From: a virus
IMG/VR virus record: IMGVR_UViG_3300008117_000187
Coordinates: 1 to 31,815 of that record
Length of the DNA: 31,815 bases
Strand: one strand, 5' to 3'
Notes under the pieces: model-generated
Told to the model about the DNA's origin: nothing
Seen by the model: only the letters and a program-made list of their open reading frames with translations
Database searches by the model: none
Made by a program: the position numbers and the translations under genes
Part shown: in pieces, positions 13,431 through 20,189 of the stretch
Layout of the letters: every line of letters begins with the position of its first letter
How positions within the stretch are numbered: the stretch's first letter is position 1

Positions 13431-13986
13431 TTTGGATCATTCTTTCTTCATTAAGAGATACTTGTAATAGAGCTTCAGATCTACTAGCTTTCTCTCTTAA
13501 GGATTCAACAAGATTATCGATGGTTTCTTTTCGCTTCTCATATGCAGATACTGTAGGTAGATCTGTAGTAGTCTTAGCCATGGCAGTATTGATATATGTT
13601 TCGTCTTTAATCAAACGAATCTCTTCTCTTTTCCTTTCTAGAACTTCATAGAAGTCATTTAGCTCTCTTTCCGCTTTTGGAATCCTATCATGAAGCATAG
13701 CTAGCTTTTGATCTAAGAAAGACGATCTGGTAATCTTGCCGTCTGCCATGGCTTGATCTGATTGCTTCTGAAAAAGAATTTCCATAGTACGAAGTCTTAC
13801 TAACCTTTCTTTTAAGACACCATATTGCCTACGATAAAATTCAATAGCAGCTTCTCCTTCACCAACTTGCTGCAGCAATTTATCTTCTTGTTTATCTCTA
13901 AAAACAGTGAGAGCCACATCTGTTTTCTCTGTGCAAGAGATAAGTGTGGCTCCTACTAGGACTGAACAAATGAGGATCTTTTTCAT
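13417..13986 (-). CDS. Coiled-coil lipoprotein, 189 aa
   Basis: N-terminus MKKILICSVLVGATLISC ends in lipobox L-I-S-C (Cys18). The remainder is almost entirely charged helix: EFYRRQYGVLKERLVRLRTM, then SFLDQKLAMLHDRIPKAERE, then VLERKREEIRLIKDETYI, suggesting a long coiled coil in the periplasm. A GGGG ribosome-binding-like tract precedes the ATG, unusual in this window. It could act as a scaffold or outer-membrane spanin-like element, though its size and distance from the holin argue against a classic spanin. It may be host-derived. It is the third gene of the DUF1501 #2 unit. Confidence 0.68.
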   Translation of the reverse strand: MKKILICSVLVGATLISCTEKTDVALTVFRDKQEDKLLQQVGEGEAAIEFYRRQYGVLKERLVRLRTMEILFQKQSDQAMADGKITRSSFLDQKLAMLHDRIPKAERELNDFYEVLERKREEIRLIKDETYINTAMAKTTTDLPTVSAYEKRKETIDNLVESLREKASRSEALLQVSLNEERMIQNETK

Positions 13987-14008
13987 ATCCCCATTTTAAA
14001 TGGTTTCC

Positions 14009-14629
14009 TTAATCAATCAAATTAGATTCTTCAAAAGCATCTTCAACTTCGCTAGTAGCTTCTTCCATTTCGGCTTTGATTTTGCTTTTAAGATTAAGAA
14101 GCTTACTTTCAAAGTCTCCTAACTTTTGTTTCAATGAAAGAATTTCTTCTTGCTTTGTATTAAGTTGTGAATTTAAATCAGCTACAATAGTATTTTGTTC
14201 TGTAATTTTAATTTGCAAATCATTAACAGAACCTTGAATAGATGCTAATTCGGCATTTTTTGATTCTACTGTATTAGAGAGATCTGCAATAGATGAATCT
14301 TTAGATTCTAATTGTGATTGGAAAAAATCCCTTTCACCGCGCACAGCTTCTAAAACGGAACGCATAGCATCCAATTCTGCGGTTGAATTTGAAGAATTAG
14401 ATACAAACATATCATAGTTTTGCTGCACAGAAGTTAATTGATTTTGCAAATCACTTACTCTGCCCCATGCCATATCCTTTTCGTTTACCATGTTTTGGTA
14501 ATCTTGAGGATTTACATAGTTCCAAGTACTAGTCTGTGCTTCACTAAGATAATTGTTTAATTGTGATAACTCATTATTTTTATCATTAATGAGTTCTTGA
14601 ATAATTTGTGTTACTCTATATTGATCCAT
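14009..14629 (-). CDS. Coiled-coil protein, 206 aa
   Basis: Not assigned to a family. Residues 1-80 are Gln/Asn-rich helix. Residues 85-190 are a long, regular coiled coil (GERDFFQSQLESKDSSIADL; EEILSLKQKLGDFESKLLNL). The C-terminus is acidic (EEATSEVEDAFEESNLID). There is no signal peptide, so it is cytoplasmic or a virion component. It starts 4 nt after the DUF1501 #2 stop, which ties it to that operon. The layout would suit a scaffold, tape-measure-like accessory or fibre-assembly chaperone; none is shown. Confidence 0.68.
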   Translation of the reverse strand: MDQYRVTQIIQELINDKNNELSQLNNYLSEAQTSTWNYVNPQDYQNMVNEKDMAWGRVSDLQNQLTSVQQNYDMFVSNSSNSTAELDAMRSVLEAVRGERDFFQSQLESKDSSIADLSNTVESKNAELASIQGSVNDLQIKITEQNTIVADLNSQLNTKQEEILSLKQKLGDFESKLLNLKSKIKAEMEEATSEVEDAFEESNLID

Positions 14630-14633
14630 AAAA

Positions 14634-15899
14634 TTAAGCTAATAAGTCTTGTTCGACAGTTCCATTATAAACAATAGATACAGGTCTATTTCCATCCGAC
14701 ATCAAATGTTTAGTTGGGTCGATACCAATTTGATTATAGATAGTAGCGGCCATATTTTCAACGGTCAACGGTTTTTCTTCTGGTTCGGCGCCTGTAGCAT
14801 TAGATGCTCCATGAATATAACCTTCCTTAAATCCACCACCAGCGAAGGCTACTGAGAATACTCTTGGCCAATGGTCTCTGCCGGCATCTTTATTAATCTT
14901 GGGTGTTCTACCGAATTCAGAAGATACCATTACGATTGTATCATTAAGCATTCCCCTTTGTTCTAGATCTTTAATTAACGCAGCATATGCTTGATCGAAT
15001 GCTGGTAATTGATTTTTAATATTAGCACCGATAGCAGCATGATGATCCCAACCACCATAAACAACAGAAACGAATCTTACTCCAGCTTCTACTAATCTTC
15101 TTGCCATTAAGAATCTTTGACCTGCTTGTGTTTGACCATAAGCATTACGAATATGTTCTGGTTCTTTAGAAAGTTCAAATGCTTCTCTGGCTTGTTGGGA
15201 AGAAACAAGATCATACGCTTGTTGATAAAACTTGTTCATGGATGCAATAGCATCAGCACCTTCGATGGAACGGAAATGATTATCTACTGTTTCTAGAATG
15301 CTACGACGACGATTGAATCTAGCTTCATCTACACCTGCATTCATTTTTAAATCTCTAACAGCAAAATCTTTTGATGCAGGATCTGACCCCAATGAGAAAG
15401 GACCAAAGGCTTTTGAAAGGTATCCGGTTCCGGCGTCTTCAGAATTCATATTTGGAACACAGACATAAGGAGGCAGGTAATTTCTACTTCCGAATTCATG
15501 CGCTACAACAGAACCAAATGAAGGGTACTTAATAGCTGGTGAAGGGCGATATCCCGTAAACATGTTATGGGTACCTCTCTCATGGGCTGCTTCACCGTGT
15601 GTCATAGAACGAACAACTGTGATCTTATTGGCAATCTTAGCTGTTTCTTTCATATACTCAGAGAAGTGTACACCAGGAATACTTGTTTGAACAGATCCTA
15701 ATGGACCTCTGAATTCAATAGGTGCATGGATTTTTGGATCCCATGTTTCTTGTGCAGCAGCACCGCCAGGCAAGTAAATGTGAATAATTGACTGAGCTTT
15801 AGCAGAAATCTTAGACTCAGATTGAGCTCTAAGAACATCACCGGTTGTTAGGCCCAACCCTCCGAAGAGGCCAGCATAGAGGAAATCTCTTCTATTCAT
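14634..15899 (-). CDS. DUF1501 protein #2, Tat-exported (sulfatase-like fold)
   Basis: A 421-aa DUF1501 protein of a different subgroup from #1. It starts at ATG 15899 with a Tat motif NRRDFLYAGLFGG (2-14). An upstream TTG frame start at 15914 falls inside the promoter box and is rejected. Motifs: IHIYLPGGAAAQETWDPK (39-56), THGEAAHERGTHNMFTGYRP (100-119), YGGWDHH (281-287), SSEFGRTP (327-333) and GRDHWPRVF (340-348). The usual Asp in GGPSQxDTFD is Glu-Thr-Trp-Asp here, common in this subgroup. It leads an apparent five-gene operon: coiled-coil protein, two lipoproteins, UvdE. Two other exported proteins in the same unit suggest a job at the host envelope. A TAAATA box is 5 nt before the ATG. 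Confidence 0.91.
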   Translation of the reverse strand: MNRRDFLYAGLFGGLGLTTGDVLRAQSESKISAKAQSIIHIYLPGGAAAQETWDPKIHAPIEFRGPLGSVQTSIPGVHFSEYMKETAKIANKITVVRSMTHGEAAHERGTHNMFTGYRPSPAIKYPSFGSVVAHEFGSRNYLPPYVCVPNMNSEDAGTGYLSKAFGPFSLGSDPASKDFAVRDLKMNAGVDEARFNRRRSILETVDNHFRSIEGADAIASMNKFYQQAYDLVSSQQAREAFELSKEPEHIRNAYGQTQAGQRFLMARRLVEAGVRFVSVVYGGWDHHAAIGANIKNQLPAFDQAYAALIKDLEQRGMLNDTIVMVSSEFGRTPKINKDAGRDHWPRVFSVAFAGGGFKEGYIHGASNATGAEPEEKPLTVENMAATIYNQIGIDPTKHLMSDGNRPVSIVYNGTVEQDLLA

Positions 15900-15904
15900 A
15901 TTAT

Positions 15905-15910
15905 TATTTA
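15905..15910 (-). promoter_or_regulatory. Late-promoter-like TAAATA box (DUF1501 #2)
   Basis: Reads GATAAATA on the minus strand, TAAATA 5 nt before ATG 15899. It forms a divergent pair with the plus-strand box at 15936. Confidence 0.6.
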
Positions 15911-15935
15911 TCAATTATTTGGAAACTATTTCACC

Positions 15936-15941
15936 TAAATA
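15936..15941 (+). promoter_or_regulatory. Late-promoter-like TAAATA box
   Basis: Reads CTAAATA, 5 nt before ATG 15947. It is the divergent partner of the box at 15905-15910. Confidence 0.6.
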
Positions 15942-15946
15942 TTTTT

Positions 15947-16129
15947 ATGGCTTTTGTATGGCAAATTAAAAGGCGTTTAGCAGGAGATCCTGGACCACCT
16001 ACTGTTTTAGATCCGGGTGAATTAGCTTTTAATGAAGTAGATAACACTCTTTATATAGGAACAGAAATTCAAGATCTTTCTGGTACTAGTACAGAAACAT
16101 TATCTACTTCAGCTATTCCAGTTCTCTAA
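15947..16129 (+). CDS. Mini tail-fibre N-terminal module (60 aa)
   Basis: A 60-aa protein: MAFVWQIKRRLAGDPGPP, then LDPGELAFNEVDNTLYIGTE and a short Ser/Thr tail. The IKxKR...GELAFNExxxxLYxG pattern is the short module found at the N-terminus of many phage tail-fibre and tropism proteins (similar to Mtd N-terminal domains). Here nothing follows it, so it is a stand-alone module. A longer version is at 22103-22630. The ATG is chosen because a TAAATA box lies 5 nt upstream; the longer open frame upstream has no support. It converges with the VWA gene, overlapping stops by 4 nt. Likely virion-associated, by inference. Confidence 0.7.
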   Translation: MAFVWQIKRRLAGDPGPPTVLDPGELAFNEVDNTLYIGTEIQDLSGTSTETLSTSAIPVL

Positions 16130-17358
16130 TCCATCCGGATGGTTAATCCGAATGGAGCTGTGTCTTTATTGTTGCCTCTAACCACAAAAATGGTATCACA
16201 ATAGGTTGGATCACCAAATCCATTACCTGGATACAAATCTGTGAAATTAATATAAAGCTTTGCGTCAATAGAATTATCTTTCATATATTCATATGATGCA
16301 TTGAAATCAGTACCGCCACCGCCCTTTACCCCATAAGTAGAAATATCTCTACCTTCATCAGCTCGGAAGACTTCGGGATTATATACAACCGTATCATAAC
16401 TCCATACATGAATTTGATAATCACTATACTGTGACATAATACCATAAATCTCACTCAAGAATGCTTTTAAATCATCTTCATTAATAGACCCAGAAGCATC
16501 AATACCCACACAAATGTCTAGAGTTTCATCTCTCTTCATACCAGGTAATTTAAATGGTGTAGACATACCTTTCTTGGAAGGCGAAAGGAATGAATAATCA
16601 GAACGAATAGTACTTTGAATTTGATTACGAAGAATCTCTCTCCAATTCATTTTAGGTGAAGATAGCCCTTCAATAATACGACCCATTCCTTTTGGAATGT
16701 TACCAGCACAATTCTGGGCAGCAGCCATCAGCTGTGATTTGATTTCATCACGAAGCTTCTGCTTTTCTTCTTCTGACATACCTTCCATATTAGGACGCTT
16801 ACCTTTACCCTTACCATCTTTCTCATCATCATCCTTACCACCAGAAAGATGTTCATCTAGAAGCTTATCTACCATCTCATCTAACGTCATTCCTGCAAAT
16901 GTATTATTCTTATCCAATTCTTCTTTGATCTTATCATAGATTTGCTCAGCAGATAGATCTCTGAATTGTTGGTCTAAGAGAGTACCGGGAATTTGCTTTC
17001 CAATATTATTATCAGAAAGAATTAGATTAATAGCAAAGTCTGCAGCAACATTCCAAAGCTTAGGTTCTCTATTTCCTCTACGAATATGATGCTCAAAACA
17101 ATTATGAAGCACTTCATGTGCATAAAGAAACACCGTCTCTTGTGTAGAGAGTGCATGAATGAATGCTGGATTATAAAAGAAATTACGACCATCTGTTGCA
17201 GCTGTATCACACCAATCTTCTGCACGAGTACGTTTGAGGTGTGGTACCATTTGACCAAAGAAAGGATGCTTAATTAGCAACGAAACAGCAGCCTTGACCA
17301 ATTTTTCCTCAACAGCTGGAATATTAATATTTTCAATCTTTTCGAGCTTCTTTTTCAT
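16126..17358 (-). CDS. VWA-like protein with metallopeptidase-type N-domain (DUF2201-like)
   Basis: A 410-aa two-domain protein. The N-terminal part carries HEVLHNCFEHH (81-91), an HExxH zinc-peptidase-like motif as in the DUF2201 putative metallopeptidase domain. A charged Gly/Lys/Asp linker follows (about 172-200: GGKDDDEKDGKGKGKRP). The C-terminal VWA-like domain has DASGS (287-291, MIDAS) and GGGGTDF (346-352). Such proteins are encoded beside MoxR AAA+ ATPases in bacteria and many large phages, and the pair is thought to act as a chaperone-like remodelling system. The partner MoxR gene is directly upstream, but a strong terminator lies between them. A related box ATAAAATA lies 6 nt before the ATG. 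The substrate is unknown. Confidence 0.86.
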   Translation of the reverse strand: MKKKLEKIENINIPAVEEKLVKAAVSLLIKHPFFGQMVPHLKRTRAEDWCDTAATDGRNFFYNPAFIHALSTQETVFLYAHEVLHNCFEHHIRRGNREPKLWNVAADFAINLILSDNNIGKQIPGTLLDQQFRDLSAEQIYDKIKEELDKNNTFAGMTLDEMVDKLLDEHLSGGKDDDEKDGKGKGKRPNMEGMSEEEKQKLRDEIKSQLMAAAQNCAGNIPKGMGRIIEGLSSPKMNWREILRNQIQSTIRSDYSFLSPSKKGMSTPFKLPGMKRDETLDICVGIDASGSINEDDLKAFLSEIYGIMSQYSDYQIHVWSYDTVVYNPEVFRADEGRDISTYGVKGGGGTDFNASYEYMKDNSIDAKLYINFTDLYPGNGFGDPTYCDTIFVVRGNNKDTAPFGLTIRMD

Positions 17359-17387
17359 ATGAATTATTTTATGGGGTTTCTAAAAGA

Positions 17388-17430
17388 AATGAGAGCTATC
17401 CATACACCCGTACAGATAGCTCTCATTTTT
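17388..17430. terminator. Strong bidirectional terminator between MoxR and VWA genes
   Basis: Perfect 13-bp inverted repeat AATGAGAGCTATC (17388-17400) and GATAGCTCTCATT (17415-17427), with a 14-nt loop. T-runs follow on the plus strand, and a T-rich stretch follows on the minus strand. It should stop minus-strand transcripts leaving the MoxR gene before the VWA gene. Confidence 0.88.
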
Positions 17431-17440
17431 AGGCTACTTA

Positions 17441-18532
17441 TCAATCATTACTATCAAAAACATACTTACCGTACTTATTAAAGAAATCATCAAACGAGGT
17501 TAGCTTCTTTGGATCAATATCCAATTCATAATTAGTCAAAGCTACCTTAGCACCCATGATAACCAATTCTGTAGGAAAATTATCCATCATGAAACGGAAG
17601 TAGCGATCAGCATAATCATGCCATTTCTTCGTCTTAGCATTTGCCAATTCTTTCAATTCATAACAGAGAGAAACCGTTAGAGAATACATTGCAGATACCT
17701 CACGACTTTCTTTGTTCTTAAGCTCTGTTACTTTACCTTCAAGAATATCAATTGCCTTAGGTAACTTACCGCAAAGCTTACGATGTGCTACGAACTTCAA
17801 AGCCAATCCATCCCCAATAGCTCCCGATACGAGATCTGTCAAAGAATTAACATCTTCATCTTCATCCCAGAGAAGATCAGATACGAAATTCCAGGTACGC
17901 GGACATGCAAAAGAACGAGATGGAGACTGCGGATCAAAATTGAAAAGATCTTGCTTTGCAAATGAAATATAACCAATAACGTCAGGGTGAACATTATGAT
18001 TCACCGCCCAATCTACCCAGTCATCATTAGACACTGTCATTTCGAGATGAATAAACCGTGAAGCCAATGGAGCTGGCATCTTATAGGTAACGCCGCGATC
18101 ACCTTCACGATTACCAGCAGCTACAATGTCTACACCATCTGGCAAACGATACTTACCTACACGGCGATTCAAGATCAACTGATAAGCTGCAGCTTGAACA
18201 GCAGGAGGTGCTGAAACAATTTCATCCAAGAAGACGATTGCTTTACTATTTGGATCATGCGGCAATTCACTTGGAGGTGCCCAATTCATAGTGCCGTCTT
18301 TTTCATTAAGATAAGGCATTCCCTTAATATCCGTAGGATCCCAGAGAGCCAAACGAATGTCGATCACTTCGCGGCCTTGTTCTGCACCGATTTGTGCAAC
18401 GACGTCACTCTTACCGATTCCAGGAGGACCCCAGAGCATGATTGGGCGACGCTTAGACATAGCACGCTTAATTGCTTTGGTTGCTGATTTCGGACTGATG
18501 GTTCTGATTGTGGTATTTGATGTAGTAGCCAT
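17441..18532 (-). CDS. MoxR-family AAA+ ATPase
   Basis: A 363-aa ATPase. Walker A WGPPGIGKS (34-42), Walker B IVFLDE (99-104), sensor-1 AAGN (138-141), and an arginine-finger-type LASRF are all present, with the usual MoxR order (WDPTDIKGMPY after Walker A; helical lid with CPRTW). MoxR ATPases remodel or activate partners through VWA-domain proteins; the likely partner is the next gene, 16126-17358. The region looks richer in G+C than the fibre genes, judged by eye. There is no TAAATA box before its ATG (18532), so it is probably transcribed with the 229-aa gene 41 nt upstream. Confidence 0.92.
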   Translation of the reverse strand: MATTSNTTIRTISPKSATKAIKRAMSKRRPIMLWGPPGIGKSDVVAQIGAEQGREVIDIRLALWDPTDIKGMPYLNEKDGTMNWAPPSELPHDPNSKAIVFLDEIVSAPPAVQAAAYQLILNRRVGKYRLPDGVDIVAAGNREGDRGVTYKMPAPLASRFIHLEMTVSNDDWVDWAVNHNVHPDVIGYISFAKQDLFNFDPQSPSRSFACPRTWNFVSDLLWDEDEDVNSLTDLVSGAIGDGLALKFVAHRKLCGKLPKAIDILEGKVTELKNKESREVSAMYSLTVSLCYELKELANAKTKKWHDYADRYFRFMMDNFPTELVIMGAKVALTNYELDIDPKKLTSFDDFFNKYGKYVFDSND

Positions 18533-18573
18533 ATGTTTTAATTGATGGTTAAATTTTAAGGGGTTTCTGATGC

Positions 18574-19263
18574 TTATCTGATGTGTGAATATTTTTTAAG
18601 TTCTTTTACGATTTCTTCTTTTCCATTCCAATGGAAACTTTTAACAAAACGACGAATCAATTTAAGATTAGTAATAATAATGCTCCTAGTTACAAAACGA
18701 GAGATCATCTCTAGATTGGTTTTAATGTCAATGGCGGTTTCATTATTGAATTCAGGTGCTGGTAGAGGTAATTGTGTAGTAGTAGTGCCCAACCCTTTAT
18801 CAAAATAAAAATTTAAAATATCCTTTCGTTTTGTATATCGTTTATATGTGTTTCCAGTTTTTACATATAAGCCTTTATACTCTGTATTATGCCTGAAAAG
18901 ATGGCAACCCCAATAACCCATTTTTTTATTAATATTATAATAAGAAGAACGCCAGCTTAGAGTAACATTCCAATCTGGTCCAAACACATCACTCTTTATT
19001 GGAGTACTGCAATGAAACCCATCATTCAAAATAGAAAAATACTCAGCATTTTTTGATTTTATCAAATCAAAAATAATATTGAAGTTATGTTTTTCATCTT
19101 GATCAATTTCTTTATTCAAAGTAAATGTTACTAATTTAAGTTCTTCCCAATGAGCTTTATCATATTTTGCGCGCCGGCTAAGTTCATTGAGCTTATCAAT
19201 TTTATCAACTCTAAACATGTTTTTAATATATTGGGTTTCGAAACCCTTGAACTTATTAATCAT
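18574..19263 (-). CDS. Uncharacterised phage protein (229 aa)
   Basis: Not recognised. It is a basic, Lys/Asn-rich soluble protein: MINKFKGFETQYIKNMFRVD, a central WNVTLSWRSSYYNINKKMGY segment, GCHLFRHNTEYKGLYVK, and a helical C-terminus (LKLIRRFVKSFHWNGKEE). The ATG (19261-19263) overlaps the start codon of the divergent glycosylase gene by 2 nt, so its upstream signals must lie inside that gene. An AAGGGAG tract sits about 13 nt before the start. A later Met (residue 16) is an alternative start. Confidence 0.62.
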   Translation of the reverse strand: MINKFKGFETQYIKNMFRVDKIDKLNELSRRAKYDKAHWEELKLVTFTLNKEIDQDEKHNFNIIFDLIKSKNAEYFSILNDGFHCSTPIKSDVFGPDWNVTLSWRSSYYNINKKMGYWGCHLFRHNTEYKGLYVKTGNTYKRYTKRKDILNFYFDKGLGTTTTQLPLPAPEFNNETAIDIKTNLEMISRFVTRSIIITNLKLIRRFVKSFHWNGKEEIVKELKKYSHIR

Positions 19264-19717
19264 GCAAACATTTCTCCCTTATCCTGATTATGAAAAATCT
19301 TTAAGAGTCTTGGATTATAGAAGACTCGGAAAACAAAGAGCTGAGGTTTTAGGTATTTTGAGATCATTCCAAATGAAGCCTGATCAAGATAAGACATTGG
19401 GGTTTAGAGATCCATGTAAATGGATGTGGTGGGGACACTTTAATCAGTTAGTAGAATATGGAATTGTTTCTTGCCAGGAATGGAAACGTAGAGGTTATAA
19501 AGATAACACGGAAGACCAAATTGCTTTTTATAAGGATTTCTTCTCTTCTAATAATGAATTGCCTTTTTGGTTTGGAGACGAAAAGATTCATTACACCCAT
19601 CAATGTGTTCTAAAGAAAAAGGATCCAGTATTTTATGGAGATGTTTTTCCAAACGCTGATCCAGAAGTTGGTTATATCTGGCCAGATTGCAGGCATATGA
19701 TAAAATGGAGTAAATAA
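19262..19717 (+). CDS. Pyrimidine dimer DNA glycosylase (MSMEG_6728/DenV-like)
   Basis: A 151-aa protein of the pyrimidine-dimer glycosylase/endonuclease V-type family. Such enzymes cut the glycosyl bond at UV dimers and nick the strand. Recognisable segments: MQTFLPYPDYEKSLRVLDYR, then RLGKQRAEVLGILRSF (family RLGKQR motif), CKWMWWGHFNQLVEYG, EWKRRGYKDN, PFWFGDEKIHYTHQCVLKKK (P-x-W-x-G-D-x-x-x-H-x-x-H), DPVFYGDVFP and YIWP. ATG 19262 was chosen because the family begins MQTFLPYPD; an upstream in-frame start at 19187 would add 25 residues overlapping the divergent gene. With UvdE at 11794 this gives the phage two independent UV-lesion enzymes. Confidence 0.82.
   Translation: MQTFLPYPDYEKSLRVLDYRRLGKQRAEVLGILRSFQMKPDQDKTLGFRDPCKWMWWGHFNQLVEYGIVSCQEWKRRGYKDNTEDQIAFYKDFFSSNNELPFWFGDEKIHYTHQCVLKKKDPVFYGDVFPNADPEVGYIWPDCRHMIKWSK
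19711..19716 (+). promoter_or_regulatory. Late-promoter-like TAAATA box
   Basis: TAAATA made of the stop codon TAA of the glycosylase gene plus ATA, 5 nt before ATG 19722. Confidence 0.5.
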
Positions 19718-19721
19718 CAAC

Positions 19722-20189
19722 ATGAGTTCTTTTAAACAATTTTACACAGAGACTGTTAATAAATTTAATACTGAATGGCAAGATGCCAGAACAGATGCCA
19801 AGAAAATCAAAGATGTTGATGATAAAATTGCATTTGTAAAAAAGTTTATTAACGATAGCCCCACTAAGGCTAATTTAGGAAGAGTATTAAACTGGGCAAG
19901 AATGACAAAATTAGGTTATTCTACCTCTCCTGAAAAGCAGTCCAAGTTTGATGATTTTATTGATTACCTACAAAACAATGAAGAAAAATATTCCGGAGAA
20001 GATAAAGATGTTGATCTTTATGATATTTCAGAAGAGCGTTTTAAGAAAATTTATAAAGATTTGATTAATAGAAGAAATGATTTCCAACACGGCGGAAAGA
20101 GACCAGAAACCATGATAGCTTATCTAGCTAAGATGAAATCTGTAGCTAAGGAACGTGATATTGAATTACCTACAGATAAACAAGATTAA
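19722..20189 (+). CDS. Uncharacterised phage protein with SFKQF N-terminus (155 aa)
   Basis: Helical, highly charged protein: MSSFKQFYTETVNKFNTEWQ, DVDDKIAFVKKFINDSPTK, RRNDFQHGGKRPETMIAYL. The N-terminal SFKQFYTE resembles the short M-x-SFKQF-x-E starts common on T4-like structural and accessory proteins, where it may be a targeting peptide (family memory, weak). It converges with the repeat-fibre gene, overlapping stops by 4 nt. Function unknown. The start sits 5 nt after a TAAATA box formed partly by the previous stop codon. Confidence 0.65.
   Translation: MSSFKQFYTETVNKFNTEWQDARTDAKKIKDVDDKIAFVKKFINDSPTKANLGRVLNWARMTKLGYSTSPEKQSKFDDFIDYLQNNEEKYSGEDKDVDLYDISEERFKKIYKDLINRRNDFQHGGKRPETMIAYLAKMKSVAKERDIELPTDKQD

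Noticed and set aside
13417-13986. Outer-membrane spanin
   Set aside because: It is a coiled-coil lipoprotein, but too long, not proline-rich, and over 12 kb from the holin/endolysin with no inner-membrane partner nested nearby.
15845-15946. Upstream extension of the 60-aa plus-strand gene
   Set aside because: It would run through the divergent promoter region and the DUF1501 #2 start; the TAAATA box and ATG 15947 explain the gene better.
16131-16142. Palindrome CCATCCGGATGG as terminator
   Set aside because: Short perfect palindrome at the end of the VWA gene but no T-tract follows on either strand.
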